From: Marinobacter sp. F4206
GTDB lineage: Bacteria > Pseudomonadota > Gammaproteobacteria > Pseudomonadales > Oleiphilaceae
Assembly: GCF_019392195.1 (NCBI RefSeq)
Contig: NZ_JAHXKI010000002.1
Coordinates: 1,364,001 to 1,428,000 of the forward strand
Reading direction: 5' to 3'
DNA length: 64,000 nt
Below the pieces are notes generated by a model that was not told the origin of the DNA, did no database searches, and worked only from the letters and a program-made list of their open reading frames with translations. The position numbers and the translations under genes are program-made. Of the stretch, positions 24,810 to 33,249 are shown piece after piece; within the stretch, counting starts at the first letter, position 1; each line of letters starts with the position of its first letter.

Positions 24810-27092
24810 ATGCCAATCGAACCCCAACAATCTACCCCCCTTGATCTCCCGGAGTTCCTCACCGACGAGCAACGGGCCATCATCACCGCCGGTTACGAGC
24901 ACTCGGTGATCACCGCCGTGGCCGGCAGTGGCAAGACCTCCACCCTGGCCTGGCGGATCCGCTACCTGCTGCAGCAGGGCCACGATCCCAACCGTATGCT
25001 GGTGCTGATGTTCAACCGTAGCGCTCGCGTGGATTTCGAGCGCAAGCTGCAGGAGGTTTGCCACCAGAGCGGGCTGGCGCTGCCTGAAATCCGCACCTAT
25101 CACGCCATGGGGTTACGACTGTACAAACGTTTCGTGCGTGAAGGCTATCTCCCGGGATTCTCCGACAAGATCCTGACCGAGCAGGAGATCAGCTTTCAGG
25201 CCTGGCAGCTGACCCGTCGGCTGGCGCCGGAGGATCTGGCCGATGAAATCCGTCGCAACAAGAAGGATTTCGTGGAAACCGCCACCGGCTTCATTGATCT
25301 GGTCAAGACCACCCTGTCGCCCGCCGAGATCGTATTCGAGGAACTCGGCTACGCCGACAAACACCGCTACCTGATCGACCTATTCCACAGCTTTGAGCAG
25401 TGGCGCAAGAGCCAGGCCCGGATCAGCTACGCCGACATGCTTTACGAACCGGTGATGGCGATTCACCAGAATCCGCCCCTGCAGCGACTGGTGGGCAACA
25501 AGATGGATCTGATCCTGGTGGACGAGTACCAGGACACCAACGAGATCCAGCACCTGTTGCTGCGCTACGTCGCCGGCGACCGGGCCCGGGTCACAGTGGT
25601 CGGCGATCCGGACCAGACCATCTACGAGTTCCGGGGCGCCAAGCCCGAGTTCATCCTCAAGCGCTTCAGCGACGAGTTTGAAAGCCCGCTGGAGCAAACC
25701 CTCAGCTACACCTTCCGCTATGGCCATCGGGTGGCCCTGCTAGCCAACCATCTGATCTGCCACAACACAGGCCGCAAGGACGTGCTGTGCCATTCGCACC
25801 CGTCCACCCCGGCCACGGATGTGACACTGCACCGGGTCGACAACGACAGCGACACCATCGTCCAGATCCTGCAACAGACACCCGGGAGTTTGCTCAGCGG
25901 CACCGCGATTCTGTTCCGGGTGTGGAGCCAGAGCGTCCCGATCGAGCTGAAACTGCTGGCCCGGCAGATCCCCTATCGCATCGATGCTGGCAAGGGCGCG
26001 CTGTTCAGCCGCGAAGTCCAGGCCCTGGTCTCGCTGTTGATGGTGGTCACCGGTCGGCTCGCCAACCTGCCGGACGAAGACCGGATCGAGGTGGCCCGCC
26101 AGCTGCTGCGCTTCCCCCATGTGGGACTCAAGGAACCGGAACTGGAACAACTGGCCCGCTTCCTGGCCGGCTTTTCCGGCGACTGGCACGAGCGCCTGCT
26201 GGCGATGGACTTTGACGCCCTGTCGCCGATGGCCGGCCGCAAGCTGCGCAAACTGGGCGAGGTGCTGGGCCAGCTGAGAGATTACAAGGGTCCCGTCGCC
26301 GGTCTGATCAGCGTGTACGCCGAGCACACCGACTTGCACGAAGGTATCCGCAGCCTGGCACTGACCCACGAGGGCGCCGAAGAACGCATCGACACCATTC
26401 AGGGCTTCCGGCAGTACCTCAAGGGCCTCGATGTTGACGCGAACGGTGCCGTCGACCACCTGCAGACCCTGAAACAGCAGGCCGGCGAAAACCGACAGGG
26501 CGGCGTACTCATGTCGACCATCCATCGAACCAAGGGGCTTGAGTGGCCCCGGGTGATTATTCCCGGTCTGCAGGAGAAGTACCTGCCCTACAGTCCCCGG
26601 CCCCACGACGACGCCCGCGCCTTTCTGGAGAGCGAACGGCGCCTGCTGTACGTGGCCATGACTCGGACCCGCCAGCAACTCCACCTGATCAGTCGCCCGG
26701 TCACTTCCCAGCCTCACCTGGACGGCGACCAGGGACCCAGCCGCTTTGTCGCGGAGTGCTGTTTCGACCTTTCCAGCGAGCTTGGGCAGTGGCTCGACGA
26801 GCGAATCCAGGAACCTGGTCAGTCGGTCAGGCTGGACCGACCCATCACCCCGGTCAGCCAGCGCTATGCAGAACGTGAGGGGATTGTGCTGGACGGCACC
26901 GTCGCCACCGTGTCCGATGCCGCGGAAGCGCTGTGGCACCACGAGCGTCTGAGTCACGCCATTTTTGGCGCCGGACAGGTAGTGGCCGAGGACGAGAACT
27001 CCTTTGAAGTCCGTTTCGACAACGGTGACACCCTGAACTTCAGCAAAAAAAGCGCCCACCTGTATTTCAGCCCTCTGGCCCAAAACGACTGA
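24810..27092 (+). CDS. Second UvrD/Rep-family ATP-dependent helicase
   Basis: A 760-residue superfamily 1 helicase, distinct from UvrD at 11541. Walker A AVAGSGKTS is at residues 36-44, LVDEYQDTNEIQ is motif II, VVGDPDQTIYEFRGA motif III, TFRYGHR motif IV, MSTIHRTKGLEWPRVIIPG motif V and ESERRLLYVAMTRTRQQ motif VI. The C-terminal 60 residues have a Tudor-like AIFGAGQVVAEDENSFEVRFDNGD, as in UvrD/PcrA. No RecB-type nuclease motif is seen. The ATG at 24810 begins MPIEPQQ; a ribosome site is not obvious, and TTG at 24750 or ATG at 24762 are alternatives. The family role is unknown. Confidence 0.85.
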   Translation: MPIEPQQSTPLDLPEFLTDEQRAIITAGYEHSVITAVAGSGKTSTLAWRIRYLLQQGHDPNRMLVLMFNRSARVDFERKLQEVCHQSGLALPEIRTYHAMGLRLYKRFVREGYLPGFSDKILTEQEISFQAWQLTRRLAPEDLADEIRRNKKDFVETATGFIDLVKTTLSPAEIVFEELGYADKHRYLIDLFHSFEQWRKSQARISYADMLYEPVMAIHQNPPLQRLVGNKMDLILVDEYQDTNEIQHLLLRYVAGDRARVTVVGDPDQTIYEFRGAKPEFILKRFSDEFESPLEQTLSYTFRYGHRVALLANHLICHNTGRKDVLCHSHPSTPATDVTLHRVDNDSDTIVQILQQTPGSLLSGTAILFRVWSQSVPIELKLLARQIPYRIDAGKGALFSREVQALVSLLMVVTGRLANLPDEDRIEVARQLLRFPHVGLKEPELEQLARFLAGFSGDWHERLLAMDFDALSPMAGRKLRKLGEVLGQLRDYKGPVAGLISVYAEHTDLHEGIRSLALTHEGAEERIDTIQGFRQYLKGLDVDANGAVDHLQTLKQQAGENRQGGVLMSTIHRTKGLEWPRVIIPGLQEKYLPYSPRPHDDARAFLESERRLLYVAMTRTRQQLHLISRPVTSQPHLDGDQGPSRFVAECCFDLSSELGQWLDERIQEPGQSVRLDRPITPVSQRYAEREGIVLDGTVATVSDAAEALWHHERLSHAIFGAGQVVAEDENSFEVRFDNGDTLNFSKKSAHLYFSPLAQND

Positions 27093-27119
27093 AACCAAAC
27101 CAGTTCCGGAGGCGTAATA

Positions 27120-27148
27120 TTGCTGTAAGCGTGGATCGTGTCTATATT
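27120..27148 (+). promoter_or_regulatory. Sigma-70-type promoter of the OmpA porin gene
   Basis: TTGCTG at 27120-27125 and TATATT at 27143-27148 with 17 bases between them; about 98 bases upstream of the chosen ATG. Four of six bases agree with the -35 consensus and five of six with the -10. Confidence 0.6.
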
Positions 27149-27245
27149 CTGTTTTTCTACACCCAACAGACCGATAGACACCGGGTATCCCCGCAGTTTC
27201 CCGCTAATGCAGTCTCAATAACGAACTATGAACAGGAGGTTCAGC

Positions 27246-28436
27246 ATGGATTTCATGCGCTCGTGCGCGATGGCTGTCATCGCATCTGCTCTGGTGGCCC
27301 CGGCGATCGCCGCCGAACGGAAGGACACTTTCTACATTAATCCGTTCGCGGCGTACCAGTATTTTGACGACAAACGCGATCTGAGTGAATCCGACACTTA
27401 CGGCGTTGGCCTGGAATATCGGTTTGCACCGAGATGGTCGCTGGAACCGGTGTACTCCCGGGCGAACGTGGACCGAAAAAATGCGGTGGGTGAGTCCGAC
27501 TTCGATGAGATTCGTCTGGATGCCACCTACTACTTTGCCGGTCCGGACGAGACCTGGAATCCCTATGTTTCCCTGGGTGGCGGCCACGCTGACTTTGGGG
27601 ACGACGCCAACGGCCCGCTGACGTCAGGCAGCAACCACGACGAAACCCGGGTCAACGTTGGCACCGGTTTTCGCTACAACCTCAGCGATTCCCTGTCCCT
27701 GCGCGCCGATTTGCGTGAGTTTCACGGCATCGATGAGAGCACCTTCGACACCCAAGTGTCTCTGGGCCTGAGTTTCGCGTTCTTCCGAACAGTGGCCGCC
27801 CCGGCGGATGCCGATGGCGACGGCGTTCCGGACGACGCCGATGAGTGCCCCGGCACCCCGGCCGGCGCCACGGTGGACAGCACCGGGTGTGAGCCGGATG
27901 CCGACCGCGATGGTGTGGCGGATGCCCGTGACGAGTGCCCGGATACCACCCTCGGCGCCGAGGTAGATAGCCGCGGTTGCGAACCGGACAGCGACAACGA
28001 CGGCGTCATTGATGGCGTCGATCAGTGCCCGAGCACAACCCCCGGCGCCACCGTCGACGAGCGGGGCTGCGAAGGGGTCACCGAAGTCATCCAGACCTTT
28101 GAAGTGGACGTTCAGTTCGCCAACAACAGTTCGGTGATCAACAATGCCTACGATGAGGACCTCCGACGCGTCGCGGACTTCCTCAAGGAAAACCCGAGAA
28201 CCTTTGTGGAAGTTGCCGGCCATACTGACAGCGTTGGCGATGCGGACTACAACCAGTTCCTGTCCCTGCGTCGGGCCGAGGCCGTGGCCGCGCGCCTGGT
28301 CGACTCCCTCGGTGTCGATCCGAGTCGGGTGAAAGCTTCCGGGTATGGGGAGGAGCAGCCGATTGCCCGCAACGATACCGCCGAGGGCCGCGCCGCCAAT
28401 CGCCGGGTTGAGGCACTGATCCAGGTCGAACGCTGA
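27246..28436 (+). CDS. OmpA/OprF-type outer-membrane porin with calcium-binding repeats
   Basis: A 396-residue protein. Residues 1-22 are a signal peptide (ending PAIA before AERKD), 25-185 an eight-strand barrel typical of OmpA, 190-285 three thrombospondin type-3-like calcium-binding repeats (DADGDGVPDDADECPGTP, DADRDGVADARDECPDTT, DSDNDGVIDGVDQCPSTT), and 290-396 the OmpA peptidoglycan-binding domain with VEVAGHTDSVGDADYNQFLSLRRA. It anchors the outer membrane to the cell wall. The second ATG at 27246 is taken because AGGAGG lies just before it. A strong terminator follows the gene. Confidence 0.92.
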   Translation: MDFMRSCAMAVIASALVAPAIAAERKDTFYINPFAAYQYFDDKRDLSESDTYGVGLEYRFAPRWSLEPVYSRANVDRKNAVGESDFDEIRLDATYYFAGPDETWNPYVSLGGGHADFGDDANGPLTSGSNHDETRVNVGTGFRYNLSDSLSLRADLREFHGIDESTFDTQVSLGLSFAFFRTVAAPADADGDGVPDDADECPGTPAGATVDSTGCEPDADRDGVADARDECPDTTLGAEVDSRGCEPDSDNDGVIDGVDQCPSTTPGATVDERGCEGVTEVIQTFEVDVQFANNSSVINNAYDEDLRRVADFLKENPRTFVEVAGHTDSVGDADYNQFLSLRRAEAVAARLVDSLGVDPSRVKASGYGEEQPIARNDTAEGRAANRRVEALIQVER

Positions 28437-28466
28437 GGCGCTCGGTCTGGTGCAACCTGATGCAGT

Positions 28467-28493
28467 AAAGGCGCCCGCACGGGCGCCTTTTTT
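28467..28493 (+). terminator. Rho-independent terminator after the OmpA porin gene
   Basis: AAAGGCGCCC/GGGCGCCTTT stem (ten bases) with a GCAC loop and TTTTTT at the 3' side; about 30 bases after the stop codon. Confidence 0.92.
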
Positions 28494-28505
28494 CTTGGAG
28501 GCGCA

Positions 28506-28985
28506 ATGATCAGAGCCGCTTACGTTCTGGTGCTACTGATGCTGGCCATGAACGCCCCCCAGGCCGGGGTGTTCCGCTGTGAAACCGCAAACGGGGTGGT
28601 ATTTACCGATCAACCCTGCAATGGCGAGGGGGAGCGTATCGAAATCCCCGACAACCGGATCGGCGGTCAACTGGACCGCAACCTGCCGCCGCCACAAGTC
28701 GAACCACCGACCGAGCAAGTCGACAAGGAGGTGTCGACCGAAGCGCCTTCAACCTGTCGGTTCATCAATTCCACCGATCTAAGGCGTCATATCGTCCGGG
28801 AGGAAGTGGTCCGGGGCATGACCCGGGAGAATGTCCGCCGGGCCTTTGGCAGTCCACCGGAAACCTACAGCAGCCCCCAGGAGGTCTGGATTTATCAGAC
28901 CCGATATTACGGGGCTCTGTACGAACTGACCTACGTCTATTTCAGGGATGGCTGTGTGCAGCGGGTTGAGTACCGCAAACCCTGA
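28506..28985 (+). CDS. DUF4124-domain periplasmic protein
   Basis: A 159-residue protein with a signal peptide (to about residue 20, NAPQAG) and the DUF4124 motif VFRCETANGVVFTDQPCNGEGE with its cysteine pair. A proline-rich linker leads to a C-terminal half with VRGMTRENVRRAFGSPPETYSSPQEVWIYQTRYYG, the look of a SmpA/OmlA-like lipoprotein-interaction fold. The start has GGAGG at four bases before ATG. Its 3' end overlaps the end of the converging methyltransferase gene by 44 bases. Function unknown. Confidence 0.8.
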   Translation: MIRAAYVLVLLMLAMNAPQAGVFRCETANGVVFTDQPCNGEGERIEIPDNRIGGQLDRNLPPPQVEPPTEQVDKEVSTEAPSTCRFINSTDLRRHIVREEVVRGMTRENVRRAFGSPPETYSSPQEVWIYQTRYYGALYELTYVYFRDGCVQRVEYRKP

Positions 28986-30192
28986 CCGCATCCAGCAACA
29001 GGTTGCGGGGGGTCAGGTCACGGTCGCAGAATTCGCCCAGCCGTACCTGGTAACCCTGCTCTTCCAGGAAGACGGCATAGTCGAGCACGATCCACAGTTC
29101 CAGGGGGCGTCGGAACAGGTGGCGCAGCAGTTCCTGGCGCCGGACCTGCTGCCAGCGCCGGGCGCCGAATTCGGACCAGTGATCGAACACAATGTTATCC
29201 GGCAGGACCAGTCCCTTCTTTTGCGCGGCCCAGTGACAGAACGCAGCAAACCCTTCATGCACCAGGCTTGGCGGGTGGGAAGGCACCGGCAGGTACTCAT
29301 CACGTCCCCGAAGCTGACGTTGAAGGCCATCAAAGCCCAGACGCCATTGGCTGAACAAGCGGGCCTGTTTCCTCACACGGGTGGGCGCGGTCACCGTTTC
29401 CCGAACCGCCAGGCGTATGTCGCTACGGCTCAGTTCGAGGGTATCGACATCGGCTGCAGCACGACTCGACAATGGCCGATAAATTCCCGTCCCCGTCAGG
29501 TGGTAGCAACAGGGAGATACACTCAAACGCGGCAGGCTGGCCTCTGCGCCACGGCGGAGCAACTGTCGGTGCAGGTCCCCACAGGCGTGCAGGGCAACGC
29601 CGTGGACGCTCTCCGGCAGGGCAAGGTCCGGGGCCATCACATCCCGGCATTGCACCGACACCGAATCACCAAAATGCGCCGCCAGCCGGTTGCCGTCGCG
29701 CACCAGTTCGGCATTCCATTCATAACCCTGGACCGGCTCCGGACAGTCAGCCGCCAGAGTCCGCGACAGATGGCCCTTGCCACAGCACCAGTCCAGTATC
29801 GGCTGACTCAGTGGCCGAACCGCAGCCGCAAAGGCCCCGGACTGGAGTCGTTTCCGGCCCGGCATGTCAACGGCTTTAACTTCTGACAACGTGGCGCTCT
29901 GCACCGCCGCTGGCGAGGGCGACAAGACCGGCAGGGCTATCAGCCGCGCGTAGGATTTCAGTGACGGCAGATGCTCAGATGCCAGGCTTGCCAGCCTCTC
30001 CGTGTCATCATTCAGGCCCTCGCACTGACCGTCACTGAGCCCGGCCACCATTCGAGCCAGGCCCGGGTATTGCCGGGTCCATTCGGGCGCCGGCTCCATG
30101 AACGGCGCCGGCTGCCAGAGCGACCGATGCTGCAGCAACCAGTCGTTGAGCTCTCGCCAGCGGAGGTAAAAAGAGTCGGCGGGATCGTACAT
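28942..30192 (-). CDS. SAM-dependent methyltransferase family protein
   Basis: A 416-residue protein with a methyltransferase core in its middle: ILDWCCGKGHLSRTLA is the SAM-binding motif I, and VHGVALHACGDLHRQLL motif II/III, followed by LSVSPCCYHL, a cysteine pair typical of the Methyltransf_32-type group. The N-terminal 150 residues are helical and unassigned. The substrate is unknown. The ATG at 30192 begins four bases after the stop of dadA, so it is the last gene of a PPK2-dadA-methyltransferase operon. The end overlaps the DUF4124 gene by 44 bases on the other strand. Confidence 0.8.
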   Translation of the reverse strand: MYDPADSFYLRWRELNDWLLQHRSLWQPAPFMEPAPEWTRQYPGLARMVAGLSDGQCEGLNDDTERLASLASEHLPSLKSYARLIALPVLSPSPAAVQSATLSEVKAVDMPGRKRLQSGAFAAAVRPLSQPILDWCCGKGHLSRTLAADCPEPVQGYEWNAELVRDGNRLAAHFGDSVSVQCRDVMAPDLALPESVHGVALHACGDLHRQLLRRGAEASLPRLSVSPCCYHLTGTGIYRPLSSRAAADVDTLELSRSDIRLAVRETVTAPTRVRKQARLFSQWRLGFDGLQRQLRGRDEYLPVPSHPPSLVHEGFAAFCHWAAQKKGLVLPDNIVFDHWSEFGARRWQQVRRQELLRHLFRRPLELWIVLDYAVFLEEQGYQVRLGEFCDRDLTPRNLLLDAVRVCGTQPAAHSHP

Positions 30193-30196
30193 GTAG

Positions 30197-31468
30197 CTAC
30201 TCGCTGAATCGCCCGGGACGGAAGGCATCGAGACAAACCGAAGGCGTTTCGCCATCAATCACCTGGGCGATCACATCGGCACTGCCGGCGGACAACGTCC
30301 ACCCGAAGGTGCCGTGGCCGGTATTGAGAAACAGGTTGTCCCTCGGCCCCCGACCGATGATGGCGGGACCATCCGGTGTCATTGGACGAAATCCGGTCCA
30401 GGTTTCCGCGGCGTCCAGATCGGCACAGCCGGGGAACCGGGACATCACGGACTTCCGGATGGTCGCCAGTCGGGCCTCCGGGATATCGCGGTTGAAATCC
30501 GCCAGTTCCACAAATCCGGTGGCCCGAAGCCGATTACCGAGGCGGGTGGACACCACCTTGTAATTATCATCGTGGATGGTTGAAGCCGGAGCGCGGTCGG
30601 GATTGCTCAAGGGCGCGGTCAGGCTGTAGCCCTTGACCGGATAGATTGGCAGTTTCAGACCAAGGGGACGGACCAGGAAATCGGACCAGCAGCCGGCACT
30701 GATGACGAAGGCGTCGGCCTCAACACGCTCCCGCTCCCCATCCTGGCTCGTGAGCTCAATGGCCTGCACCGCGTGGTCATCGGCCACCAGGCGTTCCGCC
30801 TCAACCTGATACCGGAACCTCACGCCGTTGGCCTCACAGGCCCGGGCCAGGGCCTGTGAAAACTGGTGACAATCTCCGGTGCCATCGGTGTCATAACTCA
30901 GGGCGCCGTATAGGGGGCCGCCGCCCACCATGCCCGGTTCCGCTTCCCGGACCTGGTCCGGCGTCATCAGCCGGGAGGGAATACCCAGTTCCTTGAGCAG
31001 CTGATGAGTGCCTCGATAGCCCGCCAGCGCTTCCGGAGTACTGGCCAGATGCAGCAGGCCCTGGTGGCCGCCATCAAAGGCCAGGTCGAGTTGGTTTTCC
31101 AGGGCCAGGAACCGTTCCCGGCTGTGGATACCGAGGCGCAGCATGGCGCGCCGGTTCAATCCGAACAGACCGGGGGACCAGGCGTAGCGCAGGGTGGCGA
31201 ACATGAACCGGACGGCCTCGACAGAAGGTGGCAGCCGCATTTTCAGCGGGCCATCCTGTTTCAGTAACCAGGGCAGAGCCTTGAACACCATTGCCGGATC
31301 CGACCACGGATAGACGACGCCGTAGGAACGTTGTGCGGCGTTACCCTTGCTGGTCTCGTTACCAGCCACATCGTGCCGTTCCAGTACGGTTACCTCATGG
31401 CCCCGGCGGTTCAGTTCGTAGGCCGTGGTTACCCCCACAACACCGCCACCCACTACAACTATGCGCAT
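30197..31468 (-). CDS. dadA: D-amino acid dehydrogenase-like FAD enzyme
   Basis: A 423-residue flavoprotein of the DadA group, which oxidises D-amino acids such as D-alanine and passes electrons to the respiratory chain. FAD-binding GGGVVGVTTAYELNRRGHEVTVLER opens the protein, DVAGNETSKGNAAQ is the conserved second element, and the C-terminal GFRPMTPDGPAIIGRG and FLNTGHGTFGWTLSAGSA complete the family pattern. GGAGG precedes the ATG. It lies 20 bases after the PPK2-like gene and four before the methyltransferase gene. Classical dadX (racemase) is not adjacent. Confidence 0.88.
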   Translation of the reverse strand: MRIVVVGGGVVGVTTAYELNRRGHEVTVLERHDVAGNETSKGNAAQRSYGVVYPWSDPAMVFKALPWLLKQDGPLKMRLPPSVEAVRFMFATLRYAWSPGLFGLNRRAMLRLGIHSRERFLALENQLDLAFDGGHQGLLHLASTPEALAGYRGTHQLLKELGIPSRLMTPDQVREAEPGMVGGGPLYGALSYDTDGTGDCHQFSQALARACEANGVRFRYQVEAERLVADDHAVQAIELTSQDGERERVEADAFVISAGCWSDFLVRPLGLKLPIYPVKGYSLTAPLSNPDRAPASTIHDDNYKVVSTRLGNRLRATGFVELADFNRDIPEARLATIRKSVMSRFPGCADLDAAETWTGFRPMTPDGPAIIGRGPRDNLFLNTGHGTFGWTLSAGSADVIAQVIDGETPSVCLDAFRPGRFSE

Positions 31469-31488
31469 CTGCGCCTCCCTGTGTTGGT

Positions 31489-32319
31489 CTACTTAACGCC
31501 CTTGCTGGCCAGCAATCGACGGTACTCCTTCAGTACCGACTCGTCTTCCTTCGGGTAGTCCGGAGCCAGGCTCTGCAACTGCTCCGCCAGGATCGCCGCA
31601 ACTATCGCCCGGGCCTGGGGTTTCCGATCACCTGGCACCACAAACCAGGGAGCCTCCCGGGAATGGGTCTGGGCCAAGGCTTCTTCGGCAAACTGCCCAT
31701 ACTGATCGCGTTTTTCCCAGCCATCAATATCGGATTTGTCGAATTTCCAGCGCTTGCGGGGTTTGTCCAGCCGTTTCAGCAAGCGACGGCGATGCTCGTC
31801 TTCCGAGAGATTCAGCCAGACCTTGACCACGGTTGTGCCCTCCTCCACCAGGTTCCGCTCAAAGTCCCGGATTGCGCGATAGCGGTTGCCCCAGTTGTAA
31901 CTTTCGGGGTCATGAACCGGCCAGATCCGCTCGCTGATCACCGCCTCGTGGTGGCTGCGATTGAACGCGACCATCTCGCCGAAACCCGGCAGGAACGACA
32001 CCACACGCCAGAGGAAATCATGGCGGGTTTCCGCCCCCTGGGGACGACTGAACGACCAGGCATGAAATCCAGCGGGATCGGCATAGGTCGCCAGGGTCCG
32101 AATCAGGCTATCCTTGCCACTGGTGTCCGGCCCGTGAAGCACCACCAGCAGTGCCCTACTCCGGTTGGCCCACAGCCGGCGCTGATATTCCCCGATCTCC
32201 TCAAGGCTGGACTCCAGGGCCGGCAGGGGATCGTCATCCTCCAGCAGCGAGGGGTAATCGCGGAACCGGGGCTTGCCGGGGTCATAAATCCAGGTCTTTG
32301 CAAATGCTGAAACGTGCAT
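31489..32319 (-). CDS. Polyphosphate kinase 2 family protein
   Basis: A 276-residue PPK2-fold enzyme that uses polyphosphate to phosphorylate nucleotides. Walker A GPDTSGKDS is at 63-71, and the Walker B-like segment reads GEMVAFNRSHHEAVISERIW, close to the class III consensus FNRSHYEDVL. AETRHDFLWRVVSFLPGFGE is the family helix, and the C-terminal lid contains Arg/Lys clusters. GGGAG precedes the ATG. It is first in a three-gene unit with dadA and the methyltransferase; a functional link is not obvious. Nucleotide preference (AMP/ADP or GDP) cannot be read. Confidence 0.88.
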   Translation of the reverse strand: MHVSAFAKTWIYDPGKPRFRDYPSLLEDDDPLPALESSLEEIGEYQRRLWANRSRALLVVLHGPDTSGKDSLIRTLATYADPAGFHAWSFSRPQGAETRHDFLWRVVSFLPGFGEMVAFNRSHHEAVISERIWPVHDPESYNWGNRYRAIRDFERNLVEEGTTVVKVWLNLSEDEHRRRLLKRLDKPRKRWKFDKSDIDGWEKRDQYGQFAEEALAQTHSREAPWFVVPGDRKPQARAIVAAILAEQLQSLAPDYPKEDESVLKEYRRLLASKGVK

Positions 32320-32439
32320 TCCGGAAACTCCCTATCGCTGTAATGTGCGTCAACAATCGTACAAGCTGGTAAACTGTGGTCGACCAAATTTTCAGGATAG
32401 CAGTCACAGCCCGACTGCGATGGAGCTGAACGCCCGGCA

Positions 32440-33249
32440 ATGAGCAAAAAACGTCGCGAAATTCCCGTTTTCGATCATCCGATTATCGAAACCCACTGCC
32501 ATCTGGACTACCTCAAGGATCGCCCGCTCGAGGAGACCCTGGATCAGAGTCAGCGGGTCAACATCGAGAAGGTGATCACCATTGCAGTGTCCCCGGACAA
32601 CCTGGCCCGCGTCCGGGAACTGAGCCAGGCCGCACCGTGGGTTTATGGCACCCAGGGCATACACCCCCATGAGGCCGAAAGCTATTCCGATGCGGCCGAA
32701 GCGGAAATCCGTGCCCACGCCAGCGACGACAAGATCGTCGCCGTCGGCGAGATCGGGCTTGATTATTTCTACGACAATGCCGATCGGGACGTGCAACGGG
32801 AGGTATTCCGCCGCCAGCTCCAGATCGCCTGCGACCATGGCCAGCCTGTGGTCATCCACAGCCGTGAGGCCGACGACGACACCATCGACATTCTCCGGGA
32901 CTTCGAGGAGACCCTCACCCGCCGAGGTGTGATCCACAGTTTCACCTCCGGCCCCGGACTCGCCCGCTACGCACTCGACCAGGGCTGGTGCCTGGGCTTT
33001 AACGGTATTACCACTTTTAACAAGGCAGAGAACGTGCGGGACATTGTGCGCATGTCGCCGATCGAGCAGATCCTGCTGGAGACCGATGCCCCCTTCCTGA
33101 CGCCAGTGCCTTATCGGGGCCGCGAAAATGCCCCGTTCTACCTGCCCTTCGTGGCAGAAAAGATTGCCGAGGTGAAGGAACTGGCGCTGGAGGAAGTGTT
33201 AAGCAAGACCTACCAGAACAGTTTACGGACGTTTTTCCCGGCTCAATGA
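32440..33249 (+). CDS. TatD-family metal-dependent hydrolase/DNase
   Basis: A 269-residue TIM-barrel hydrolase. The metal-binding ETHCHLDYL (His19, His21), GTQGIHPHEAES, VGEIGLDYFYD (bridging Glu), VVIHSREADDDT, IHSFTSG and LLETDAPFLTP motifs are all present. TatD enzymes remove nucleotides from DNA ends and act on damaged DNA. This is the shorter YcfH/TatD-like form. Its stop overlaps the ATG of the HD-GYP gene by four bases, so the pair is co-translated. GGAG upstream is rather distant (about 13 bases), so the start is likely but not certain. Confidence 0.9.
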   Translation: MSKKRREIPVFDHPIIETHCHLDYLKDRPLEETLDQSQRVNIEKVITIAVSPDNLARVRELSQAAPWVYGTQGIHPHEAESYSDAAEAEIRAHASDDKIVAVGEIGLDYFYDNADRDVQREVFRRQLQIACDHGQPVVIHSREADDDTIDILRDFEETLTRRGVIHSFTSGPGLARYALDQGWCLGFNGITTFNKAENVRDIVRMSPIEQILLETDAPFLTPVPYRGRENAPFYLPFVAEKIAEVKELALEEVLSKTYQNSLRTFFPAQ

